A DNA stretch of 64,000 bases from the NCBI GenBank assembly GCA_023703615.1, contig CP097971.1:460315-524314 (forward strand), read 5' to 3'. The notes under the pieces were generated by a model. It did not search any database and was not told where the DNA came from. It was given only the letters and a program-made list of their open reading frames with translations. This document shows, one piece after another, positions 18,047-25,935 of the stretch; within the stretch, counting starts at the first letter, position 1; each line of letters starts with the position of its first letter. The translations under genes were made by a program, and so were the position numbers. This DNA comes from SAR86 cluster bacterium (GTDB lineage Bacteria > Pseudomonadota > Gammaproteobacteria > Magnimaribacterales > D2472).

Positions 18047-19539
18047 TGAGTATTGTTTTTAATAAAATTCTCTGCTTTTTCAAAAATCATTTTTTTTCTT
18101 TCTCTATCAATTTTTTCTAAAGCTCGAGTCATTAACGATAACCTTGGATTAGTTTCAAAAAATTTAATGTTATTGTTAATAAATCTCCAATATAAACCAT
18201 CAACTATGTCACACCATTCTCCTCTAGAATAATTTGACATTCTTAAAAGATAACTTGAGCCACAAATATATGGTTTTGTAGAAAAGATTCCACCATCAGC
18301 AAAAGATCCCATACCATAAACATTTGGTACCATTACCCAGTCATAAGCATCAATATACATTTCCATGAACCATTTATACATATTATCTGGATGAACTCCC
18401 ACTAAATTCATTATATTTGCTATAACCATTAATCTATTGATGTGATGAGTGTAGCCAAAATTTACTGATTCTTTAATTGCGTCGTCTAATGGTGGAATCC
18501 CTGTATTTCCTTCATACCAACTATCATTTAATTTTAGTTTATGTTCCCAAAAATTATAGTTTTTATATTGGGGCATATTATCCCAATAAACTCCCTTAAT
18601 AAATTCTCTCCAACCTAATATTTGTCTGATAAAACCTTCTACGGAATTGATTGGTATTTTTCCTTTTGATTCATCATATTTTTTTATAGCAGATTCAATA
18701 CATTGCATTGGATCTAATAATCCAGAATTTAAATAGGGAGACAGCAAGGAATGAAATAAAAAAGAATCATCTTTGCTAATTGCATCTTGAAATGATCCAT
18801 AATTTTCTAAGAATCTATCTAAAAAATCTTCTAAGAGAGTTTCAGCTTCGTCATGGGTCGTTACCCAATGAAAGTTTTCAAGATCACCAATAGAAGAGGG
18901 GAAGCATTCTTGAACATCCACCATAACATCAATTGTTATTTTATTCGGCTTAAATTTTTTTCTTGAAGGAATAGCAACTTTAATTTTTTTTGCACCTTGT
19001 CTATTATCTTTATCATAATTCCAAATTCCACTTATTGGCTTATTAGATTCATCCATAAATACGTTATATTTCTTTCTCAGCCATCTATAATAAAATTCCT
19101 GAACTGTAGTTTTTTTATCTTTTGACCATTCAATAAAATCATCATCATTTGATATAAACTTTTTGTCTTCAAGCATTTCAATTTTTATATTGTTTGATTG
19201 TGAAAAAAACAGCAAATCTTTATAAGTTTTAAAATCTGTTGGTTTATTTACATACAAAGATGAAAAATTATTTTCTATTTGAATTTGTTTTAAACAAGAT
19301 AAAAAGGTTGTGTTGTTTCCCCTAGAAATTTTTACGTGAATTAATTTTTTATGGTTTATCGATTTTATTAAGTTTCTAAAAGAAGAAATTAAAAATACAA
19401 GCTTATGCTTGTGTTGCGATATCTCATAAAAATTATCTAAAGGTTCGTAAAATAAAAGAGTATCACTAGCATCAAACTCTTGAAGTAGTGGATTTTCTTT
19501 AGATAATTGATCTGGAAATATTACTTTTAAAGCACTCAT
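18043..19539 (-). CDS. Photolyase-related protein (PhrB/FeS-BCP-like) lacking the iron-sulfur cysteines
   Basis: The 498-residue protein has the layout of the bacterial deoxyribodipyrimidine photolyase-related family: an N-terminal alpha/beta domain beginning LKVIFPDQLSKENP, and a C-terminal FAD-binding helical domain with GYTHHINRLMVIANIMNL (362-379) and PNVYGMGSFADGG (405-417). Members studied repair (6-4) photoproducts and hold a 4Fe-4S cluster on four cysteines. Here the first ligand position (MxCL) is PPLDDA, about residue 351, and the YCxxC...ACPF loop is shortened to YSRGEWCDIVDGLYW (437-451). None of the four ligands is kept in place. It may repair DNA without the cluster or act as a light sensor. 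Confidence 0.85.
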   Translation of the reverse strand: MSALKVIFPDQLSKENPLLQEFDASDTLLFYEPLDNFYEISQHKHKLVFLISSFRNLIKSINHKKLIHVKISRGNNTTFLSCLKQIQIENNFSSLYVNKPTDFKTYKDLLFFSQSNNIKIEMLEDKKFISNDDDFIEWSKDKKTTVQEFYYRWLRKKYNVFMDESNKPISGIWNYDKDNRQGAKKIKVAIPSRKKFKPNKITIDVMVDVQECFPSSIGDLENFHWVTTHDEAETLLEDFLDRFLENYGSFQDAISKDDSFLFHSLLSPYLNSGLLDPMQCIESAIKKYDESKGKIPINSVEGFIRQILGWREFIKGVYWDNMPQYKNYNFWEHKLKLNDSWYEGNTGIPPLDDAIKESVNFGYTHHINRLMVIANIMNLVGVHPDNMYKWFMEMYIDAYDWVMVPNVYGMGSFADGGIFSTKPYICGSSYLLRMSNYSRGEWCDIVDGLYWRFINNNIKFFETNPRLSLMTRALEKIDRERKKMIFEKAENFIKNNTH

Positions 19540-19583
19540 AGCGAAATAATATCATGATAAAAAGGCAACTTATCTTCGTTTTT

Positions 19584-20558
19584 TTATAAACTTATTTTTT
19601 TTTCTATTTGTTTTTGACCATTAATATCTTTGATACTCAAATTAACTTCTCTTGTTAATGAGTTAATTTCAATTAATCCATAGTTTTCTTTGTTATATGT
19701 ACTACCTAGCAAAAGTGGATCAGTTTCAAAACTATATTTACTTAAAGGTATTGGCTTATTTAATGACGATGAAGTTATTTCAAATATATTATCCTTCTGA
19801 TAAATTCCAGCTTTATGTCTATCTCCGGATAACACAATTATTTGATCTTTTTTTTGTGTAAGCATATTTATTAATTTAGTTTTTTCTTTTGGAAATAAGC
19901 TCCATTTTTCAAATCTATGATTTTCGGCAAGAACCTGTATAGAAGATAAAATTATAGTTAAATCTGCTTCCTTCTCTAATTCATTTGCTAACCAATTCCA
20001 TTGATCATTACCTAAAATTGAAGATGTATCATCATCACTCGTCCTATAAAAAAACTTTGAGCCCTTTAAGTCTGATCTAAAAAATCTTGTATCTAATCCA
20101 ATGATATTAATAGTTAAACCACTAATTTTAATATTATCTTGAAAATATATTCCATCTCTCTGCCATCTTTCATCATATTTAGGTATTTTCCAAAATTCTA
20201 AAAAAAATTCTTGTGAAGTTTGTTTAAATTGAAAGCTTTCACCACCATCATTATCTCCATAATCGTGATCATCCCAGATAGCATAAATATTCTTACTATA
20301 AATCCAGCTTGGAATTTTTTCAGATTGTTTTTTATAGGCTTTTTTTAAGTTCGAGATAATATTTTTATCTTCAACAGGATATATATTATCTCCTAAAAAA
20401 ATAAATGAATCTATTTCATCTTTCTCAATTGATCTAAAAATATCTTGATCTGCATCTTGATCAAGACATGATCCAAAAGCTATTACGTAATCATTTGAAT
20501 ACAACGGTGATATAGAGATGGCAATAAAAAAAATAATTTTAAAGGTATATAATTTCAT
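19584..20558 (-). CDS. phoD: Secreted alkaline phosphatase D-like metallophosphatase (PhoD family)
   Basis: The 324-residue protein has a signal peptide (MKLYTFKIIFFIAISISPLYS) and the PhoD metal-site blocks in order: IAFGSCLDQDAD, FIFLGDNIYP, YAIWDDHDYGDNDGG and IVLSGDRHKAGIY. These enzymes hydrolyse phosphomonoesters and diesters using calcium and iron, generally to obtain phosphate. It lacks the long N-terminal domain of Bacillus PhoD and is of the short kind. It is divergent from a lipoprotein gene with only 29 bases between start codons, and I see no clear Pho-box repeat there. Assignment to phosphorus acquisition is by family. Confidence 0.88.
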   Translation of the reverse strand: MKLYTFKIIFFIAISISPLYSNDYVIAFGSCLDQDADQDIFRSIEKDEIDSFIFLGDNIYPVEDKNIISNLKKAYKKQSEKIPSWIYSKNIYAIWDDHDYGDNDGGESFQFKQTSQEFFLEFWKIPKYDERWQRDGIYFQDNIKISGLTINIIGLDTRFFRSDLKGSKFFYRTSDDDTSSILGNDQWNWLANELEKEADLTIILSSIQVLAENHRFEKWSLFPKEKTKLINMLTQKKDQIIVLSGDRHKAGIYQKDNIFEITSSSLNKPIPLSKYSFETDPLLLGSTYNKENYGLIEINSLTREVNLSIKDINGQKQIEKKISL

Positions 20559-20587
20559 AATTCATTGTATCTTCAGAAATATTAGAA

Positions 20588-21322
20588 ATGATAAAAAGTA
20601 TAAAATATTTAATCTTAATCTCAATAATTGTCTCTTGTGATAGAAATAACAATGAACCAGAATCTTTAACGTCATTGTTGAGACCTAATTTTGAATTTTC
20701 ACAAGATTTATTTGATTGTAATTTAAATGAGAATATCTCATCGTTAAGACTAGAAACGTTTTTTTCCAATTTTTTGACTAATACTGATTTTAATTCTCAA
20801 AGTATAGATTTAAAGATATTATTTCCTATAAATTCTGACGAGATTAATAATTTTATTTTAATGTTTTCATCTGATAAAAAAGCTGTGGATGTAGCTAATT
20901 TTATTAGTTCACTTCAATCTTCAAATTTTAATAATCTTGCATATTGCAAATATGCTATTAATCAAAACGATGGAATAAATGCAGTCAGTAATTTGGATTT
21001 TGATGATTATGATTCATTAATTGTTGAGATTTTGAAATGTTCATATGCAGAAGGATATAATTTTGGATCATTTAAGATTTCTCTGGAGAGATTTTTTTCA
21101 GAAATCAGGAATCTAAAAATAAAATACTCAGCTCAATTGGTAGAGGATACATTCAATAAATCAAATTTTATATGGATTAATTATTTTGCAGATGAAAATT
21201 ATAAAGACAATATAAGTCAAGTTTGGACAGAGTCGATGTTGTCTTTAGATATTCAAAAAGAATTTCAAGCCAATGCTTTATGTTTTGAATCAAGATCTTA
21301 TAAAGCATTTACATTGATATAA
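20588..21322 (+). CDS. Lipoprotein of unknown function, member A of a three-gene internally duplicated family
   Basis: The 244-residue product has a lipobox (IVSC, Cys17). Its two halves look alike: LFDCNLNENISSLRLETFFS in the first is echoed by LKCSYAEGYNFGSFKISLER in the second. The C-terminal pattern (an aromatic-rich strand NFIWINYFAD, then a Trp-rich helix and a late Cys) recurs in the proteins at 21429 and 22322. I therefore treat the three as paralogues. No known domain is recognised; two tandem ferredoxin-like or dimeric-barrel units are a guess from the alternating strand/helix pattern. Confidence 0.6.
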   Translation: MIKSIKYLILISIIVSCDRNNNEPESLTSLLRPNFEFSQDLFDCNLNENISSLRLETFFSNFLTNTDFNSQSIDLKILFPINSDEINNFILMFSSDKKAVDVANFISSLQSSNFNNLAYCKYAINQNDGINAVSNLDFDDYDSLIVEILKCSYAEGYNFGSFKISLERFFSEIRNLKIKYSAQLVEDTFNKSNFIWINYFADENYKDNISQVWTESMLSLDIQKEFQANALCFESRSYKAFTLI

Positions 21323-21428
21323 AAATTATTTTTTCTAGCAATAGCTATTTTTTATAATTAACTTATATACTTTTAATTAAATTTTAATATGTTATGTTAA
21401 TTTTTTTACAAATCTAATAGGAGATAAT

Positions 21429-22181
21429 ATGTCAAAATTAAAAATAAGCTTTTTGCTGCTTATGGTTGTAGGAATTCAAGCTCAAGATGAGGTTGAATAC
21501 AAATATGAACCTGAGGGCAATTCAGCTGAATACTATATTGGTACTTATAACAAAGGTAAAGACTTCAGTGATATGGTTGATTGGTATAGTAAATTTGATT
21601 CATGGACAAAAACACAAGCTAGTACCTATGATGAAATGAGTGTAGGCTTGCTCACACCATATTTTCATAGTGATATGAATAGCGTTGATGTTATATGGGT
21701 TAATAATTGGTCTACACCTACAAAACAGTTTGAAGGACTTGATGCTTGGATGAAAGGCGGTGGAAAACTTTTAGAAACTCTTCCGGCTACAAATTCACAA
21801 CAAATAAATGCTTATCAGTGGGTTATTTCTGAAAATAGCGCTTCAAAAGTTGGAGATATGTTTACAGCAACATACTCAGATTGCATGTTGGATGAAGGAT
21901 ATAACTTAAGACAGGTTTATGACTTATATATGGATTTTGCAAAATACGCTCAATCTCAAGGTGATACTATTGGGAGAAAATTTATTGTTCCTTCGTCAGG
22001 CTACACTGGAGATGCAGATTTTGTAAGATTATTATCATCATCTCCAATATCTGCAGCAGGTGTTAATCAAGAAATATACCTGGATAAAATTAATGGCTCA
22101 GAAGCTGATGTAAATTTGACTGGCTTTTCATGTTCAGATCCTCGAACTTACATGGGGGTTATAATGAGAATGCCTAAGTAG
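21429..22181 (+). CDS. Secreted protein of unknown function, member B of the duplicated family
   Basis: The 250-residue protein has a cleavable signal peptide (MSKLKISFLLLMVVGIQAQ). The first half contains SVDVIWVNNWSTPTKQFEGL and the second half DCMLDEGYNLRQVYDLYMD, ending FSCSDPRTYMGVIMRMPK. The same order (strand with VIW/FVW-LxxW, then a Cys-x4-GY/GH helix, then a late Cys and VIR-like end) is present in the lipoprotein at 22322. An AGGAGA ribosome site precedes the ATG and a strong terminator follows, so it is probably well expressed on its own. Function unknown. Confidence 0.7.
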   Translation: MSKLKISFLLLMVVGIQAQDEVEYKYEPEGNSAEYYIGTYNKGKDFSDMVDWYSKFDSWTKTQASTYDEMSVGLLTPYFHSDMNSVDVIWVNNWSTPTKQFEGLDAWMKGGGKLLETLPATNSQQINAYQWVISENSASKVGDMFTATYSDCMLDEGYNLRQVYDLYMDFAKYAQSQGDTIGRKFIVPSSGYTGDADFVRLLSSSPISAAGVNQEIYLDKINGSEADVNLTGFSCSDPRTYMGVIMRMPK

Positions 22182-22189
22182 TTCTTATA

Positions 22190-22225
22190 ATTATAAAAAA
22201 AGGGAGCTTATTGCTCCCTTTTTTA
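22190..22225 (+). terminator. Rho-independent terminator
   Basis: AAAAAAGGGAGC pairs with GCTCCCTTTTTT around the loop TTATT, just after the secreted-protein gene. The symmetry of the A and T flanks would allow it to work in both directions. Confidence 0.92.
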
Positions 22226-22244
22226 TTATAATCCTACAACTTTA

Positions 22245-22320
22245 GCGGGTGTGGTGTTAACGGCTAGCACAATAGCCTTCCAAGCTATTGGTACGGGTTC
22301 GAATCCCGTCACCCGCTCCA
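22245..22320 (+). tRNA. tRNA-Gly, anticodon TCC
   Basis: The acceptor strand GCGGGTG pairs with CACCCGC, followed by TCCA. The anticodon stem ATAGC/GCTAT holds the loop CTTCCAA with anticodon TCC, and the T arm has GGGTTCGAATCCC. At 76 bases it complements the GCC glycine tRNA at 2901. A TATAAT (22227-22232) lies 12 bases upstream, with no good -35 since that position falls in the preceding terminator. Confidence 0.97.
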
Positions 22321-22321
22321 A

Positions 22322-23050
22322 TTAACTTCTTATAACAGTTCCGGCAAAATCTACATACTGACAGGAAAACATTTCTTCAGACATGGAAGTTAATGATTCA
22401 TTTTGAAGATATATGTTATATGCTTTATCTTTATCTTCTAGGCTTGCCCATAAATCTAACCATACAAAATCTGGTTTTGCTTCAGGTTCAAATTGAGGTT
22501 CTAAAAGAACATTCCAATAGCTATCAGTAAAATATACAGACCTGATAGAGTCACTAAATTCTTCAAGAGAAGATTCAGAATGACCTTCATTATAATTACA
22601 AAAATTAAATCTATTCGTAAAACTACCAGAGGTATTTTGAACTTTTGGCATGTAGTTAGGTTTTATTTGAAATAAGTATGCATTTTCACCATCAAAATCC
22701 ATTATTCCAGAGATATTTTTTCTCCAGTCAGCATCATAATTTGCCATCCAATCTGACCAACATGCATCTCTTGAATCTTTTGAAGGCCAGAGCAAAACCC
22801 AAATAAAATCATAATCAGGACTTGCTTCTAGTGGAGTAAGGATATTTGCACCATCCATGTCACATCCTGAGGAAGTGATAATTGAATTCCAGTCACTAAT
22901 TAGCTTAGCAAGATTATCAGAAGAAAAATCTGGACCAGCTGTATGCCAAACGTATTCAACAAAAGAACTTGTAGATGATTCGGATTCAGAGTTTTGTGAG
23001 CATCCTTGGATTATAAATATAGTAAGTAAAGATAATAGTATTTTTTTCAT
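22322..23050 (-). CDS. Lipoprotein of unknown function, member C of the duplicated family
   Basis: The 242-residue protein has a lipobox (IQGC, Cys17) and a Ser/Glu linker. The internal repeat is clearest here: YDFIWVLLWPSKDSRDACW in the first half matches PDFVWLDLWASLEDKDKAY in the second. The second half also holds FCNYNEGHSESSLEEF and ends FSCQYVDFAGTVIRS, like its neighbours at 20588 and 21429. Its stop codon lies 2 bases beyond the end of tRNA-Gly(TCC) on the opposite strand. No known family recognised. Confidence 0.7.
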   Translation of the reverse strand: MKKILLSLLTIFIIQGCSQNSESESSTSSFVEYVWHTAGPDFSSDNLAKLISDWNSIITSSGCDMDGANILTPLEASPDYDFIWVLLWPSKDSRDACWSDWMANYDADWRKNISGIMDFDGENAYLFQIKPNYMPKVQNTSGSFTNRFNFCNYNEGHSESSLEEFSDSIRSVYFTDSYWNVLLEPQFEPEAKPDFVWLDLWASLEDKDKAYNIYLQNESLTSMSEEMFSCQYVDFAGTVIRS

Positions 23051-23112
23051 TTTTTAAAAAAGTTATTTAATACTGATAATTTATATCATTTTCTATAGGC
23101 TTCCAAGCATTT

Positions 23113-23146
23113 AATAAAAAAAAGCAGAACAAGTCTGCTTTTTTAT
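23113..23146 (-). terminator. Rho-independent terminator after the ggt-gspO unit
   Basis: GCAGA (23124-23128) and TCTGC (23134-23138), loop ACAAG, are flanked by A and T tracts on both sides. On the minus strand it lies about 65 bases after the prepilin peptidase stop and ends in a T-tract. Confidence 0.8.
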
Positions 23147-23209
23147 TGACCTGGGGATTAACTTAAGAGGGATTAGTTGCAGGTCCTTACTATATATGAC
23201 AGTAGAATT

Positions 23210-24010
23210 TTAAAAAAGTTCAATAATATTAAAAAATGTATAAGTTAAAAATCCAAAAATTAAACATGAGCCAAGTGGCATTTGTTTTGAAAACATTTTT
23301 GGCTTAGAAACATATAAAAACAAACTTGAAATTGTTCCAATTAACAAAATAGGTGCTAAAGAAAGAATACCTGATATAGACCCAATACCAGCAAAAAGTA
23401 CAAAGTCACCTCCACCAATTCCATCTTTACCTTTTATTTTTTTAAAGCAAAAATTTATTATCCATAGTGATAAATAACCTAATACTGCTCCATAAAAATA
23501 TGAGTGAGATATAAATTGTAATTCAATAAATACCTCTTCAAATGTATTAAAAATACCATTGGAGGTCAAACCTAGAATTAACAATAAAATATTGATATTA
23601 AAAGGTAGATAAAAGAACTTAAAATCTAATATAAAAAGTATATAAAAACAAAAAAAAATTAAATATGAAAATAAAAAAATTAAAGATAAGCCAAAATAAA
23701 AATAGAGAGCTAATCCAATTAATAAGTGAATTAATTCGTTTATTAGATAGAAAGAACTAATTTTATTATTACAAAATTTACATTTACCTTTTTGAAGCAT
23801 AAACCCGAATATTGGTATAAGGAAATAAAAAGGAATAGTTTTCTTGCAAAAAACGCAATGAGATCTTGGTGTAAATAAATTAATTTTTTTATTTGATTCC
23901 ATCAAAGGCAATCTATGAATTAATACAGACGAAAAACTACCAATAGATAAAAAAATTAAAGATATAAAAAAAACGGTCACACTTATTTTTTTTTTGTTAT
24001 CCAGAAACAA
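23210..24010 (-). CDS. gspO: Prepilin peptidase (type 4 leader peptidase)
   Basis: The 266-residue inner-membrane protein has about 7-8 hydrophobic segments. It shows the A24 family signature: GSFSSVLIHRLP at the N terminus, a zinc-type CxxC...CxxC loop (HCVFCKK and CKFCNN), and the catalytic aspartates in LDFKFFYLPFNI and GIGGGDFVLFAGIGS. It cleaves and usually N-methylates the prepilins GspG-K, encoded 9 kb downstream. The start is TTG at 24010, overlapping a 29-codon reading frame that itself overlaps the end of ggt. Confidence 0.9.
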   Translation of the reverse strand: MFLDNKKKISVTVFFISLIFLSIGSFSSVLIHRLPLMESNKKINLFTPRSHCVFCKKTIPFYFLIPIFGFMLQKGKCKFCNNKISSFYLINELIHLLIGLALYFYFGLSLIFLFSYLIFFCFYILFILDFKFFYLPFNINILLLILGLTSNGIFNTFEEVFIELQFISHSYFYGAVLGYLSLWIINFCFKKIKGKDGIGGGDFVLFAGIGSISGILSLAPILLIGTISSLFLYVSKPKMFSKQMPLGSCLIFGFLTYTFFNIIELF

Positions 24011-24072
24011 AAAAACAATAGAGATAAAGCAGGTATAGCATAGGCTAAAATAATCATAAGTTTATCTATCAT
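23983..24072 (-). CDS. Possible 29-residue single-pass membrane peptide between ggt and gspO
   Basis: On the minus strand an ATG at 24072 overlaps the last codons of the gamma-glutamyltransferase gene and opens 29 codons ending at TAA (23985-23983), inside the start of gspO. The product begins MIDKLMIILAYAIPALSLLF and ends FWITKKK: one transmembrane segment with a positive tail. The tight tiling of three frames suggests translational coupling. There is no strong ribosome site and no homologue I can name, so it may simply be a re-initiation relay or chance. Confidence 0.35.
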   Translation of the reverse strand: MIDKLMIILAYAIPALSLLFFCFWITKKK

Positions 24073-25843
24073 ATATGTTTCCTGATGCTAATGAATCTGG
24101 TCTTCGATAATCTCCATAACCATAAAAAATATTATTTTCATACATTATAGTCTGGATATTTGTCACCGGAGGCATAGATTTTATTCTATATTTATAACTC
24201 AATAATTCATTTATTGTTCCACTCTTAAGTTTATGAGATTCATCTATATCATCTAACTTAAATGCATGCTCAATTTCTAAAATATCAGGTTGCCACTGAT
24301 GATGAACTCTCGTAGCAGATGTTGCCTCTTCAAGGTTCATTCCAAAATCAACAATATTTAAAATAGACTGCAGAACTGCTGAAATAATTCTCGATCCACC
24401 TGGAGAACCTGTAGTAAAAAAAAGAGAATCGTTTTTTAGTACTATTGTTGGCGTCATTGAACTTAACGGTCTTTTATTTGGTGCTATTTCATTAGCTTCA
24501 GATCCTAATAAGCCATATATATTTGGAACACCAGGTGCAGAAGAGAAATCATCCATTTCATTATTCATTAAAATACCTGTTCCTTTTATAACAACACCAG
24601 ATCCAAAACTTGAATTTAAAGTTGTGGTTGAAGAAACTACATTAAGATTTTTATCAACGACTGAAAAATGTGTTGTTTCAAAACTTTCATTTTTAGCAAA
24701 CATACCAGGAAAAATATCCTCTGATTTTAAGGACGAACCTAAAGATATTTTTTGATTTATTCGTTTCGCATAACTATCACTCGTTAGCATTTCAATTGGA
24801 ACATCATAAAAATCCGAGTCACCAAGATATTTTGATCTATCTGCGTATGCAAACTTCATAACTTCAGCAAGAAGATTTATATATTTTGAAGAATTATGGC
24901 CTAGTTCATTAAGATTACTCTGTTTCAAAACATTTAGCATTTGAATAACATGAACACCCCCGGAGGATGGTGGGCCCATGGTAAAAATCTCTACGTCTCT
25001 GTACTTTTGCTTTAGTGGTTCTCTCCATATAGGAGAATAATTTTTTAAATCATCCATAGAAATTATTCCACCATTAGCTTTCATATCCATTGATATCTTT
25101 TTAGCTATGGAACCTCTATAAAAGGCATCCTTGCCTTCATTTGCAATTAGTTTTAAAGTTTGTGCTAGATCTTTTTGAATTAATAAATTATTTTCAAATT
25201 TTGGATAAAATGATTGAAAGATGACTTTAGATGACTCAAACTCAGAAAGCTTTTTGTTATTTCGAAGTAACATTTCTGCCATGTAAGGAGAAATTCTAAA
25301 TCCATTTTCAGCGAGTTTAATAGCAGGCTGGATTAAGTCATTCCATGGCATCGAACCAAATTTTTTATGGACTTCCCATAAACCTGCAACAGTTCCAGGA
25401 ACACCACTTGCTAGGTATCCTCTTGTTGCTTTTTTTCTATCATATAAACCATCTTTTTGAAGATACATATCTCTTGATGCTTTTGATGGTGCTTTTTCTC
25501 TATAATCAAGTGAATAACTTTTGCTATTCTGAGAATCATACAACACCATAAATCCACCTCCGCCAATATTACCAGCTCGAGGCAAAACAACAGCTAAGGC
25601 AAAGCTAACAGCAACAGATGCGTCATAAGCATTACCACCAAGATTTAATATTTCCTCACCTACTTCAGTTGCTAAGTAATGCTGAGTAGAAACCATTCCA
25701 TTTTTACCTTTAGCGATTTGCTTTTGTGCCGGCTCATAGCTTTTACCAATTTCAATTGTCGTAATGGGTTGTATATCTTGTGATATTAGTACAGTAGAAT
25801 TAAGTAGAAATACTAAAAGTGCTATATTTTTTTTAAATGCCAT
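24062..25843 (-). CDS. ggt: Gamma-glutamyltransferase (gamma-glutamyltranspeptidase)
   Basis: The 593-residue proenzyme has a signal peptide (MAFKKNIALLVFLLNSTVLIS) and therefore works in the periplasm. It has the large-subunit block SVAVSFALAVVLPRAGNIGG. The autocleavage site precedes the nucleophile Thr390 in ETTHFSVVDKN, which becomes the N terminus of the small subunit. The small subunit keeps MNNEMDDFSS and the GSPGGSRI binding loop. It hydrolyses glutathione and other gamma-glutamyl compounds, which would return glutamate, cysteine and glycine. It is the first gene of a unit with gspO. Confidence 0.95.
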   Translation of the reverse strand: MAFKKNIALLVFLLNSTVLISQDIQPITTIEIGKSYEPAQKQIAKGKNGMVSTQHYLATEVGEEILNLGGNAYDASVAVSFALAVVLPRAGNIGGGGFMVLYDSQNSKSYSLDYREKAPSKASRDMYLQKDGLYDRKKATRGYLASGVPGTVAGLWEVHKKFGSMPWNDLIQPAIKLAENGFRISPYMAEMLLRNNKKLSEFESSKVIFQSFYPKFENNLLIQKDLAQTLKLIANEGKDAFYRGSIAKKISMDMKANGGIISMDDLKNYSPIWREPLKQKYRDVEIFTMGPPSSGGVHVIQMLNVLKQSNLNELGHNSSKYINLLAEVMKFAYADRSKYLGDSDFYDVPIEMLTSDSYAKRINQKISLGSSLKSEDIFPGMFAKNESFETTHFSVVDKNLNVVSSTTTLNSSFGSGVVIKGTGILMNNEMDDFSSAPGVPNIYGLLGSEANEIAPNKRPLSSMTPTIVLKNDSLFFTTGSPGGSRIISAVLQSILNIVDFGMNLEEATSATRVHHQWQPDILEIEHAFKLDDIDESHKLKSGTINELLSYKYRIKSMPPVTNIQTIMYENNIFYGYGDYRRPDSLASGNIYDR

Positions 25844-25935
25844 TTTGTAATTAATTTTAAGGCCATTAACTTAATGCAATAGACTATAATAAGTATTCTA
25901 ATAGAAAATTTTCCAAAAAAAATATTTAACTAACT

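Noticed and set aside
23983-24072. 29-residue frame as CcmD
   Set aside because: Length and single helix are similar, but no ccm genes are nearby and the pattern match is too weak.
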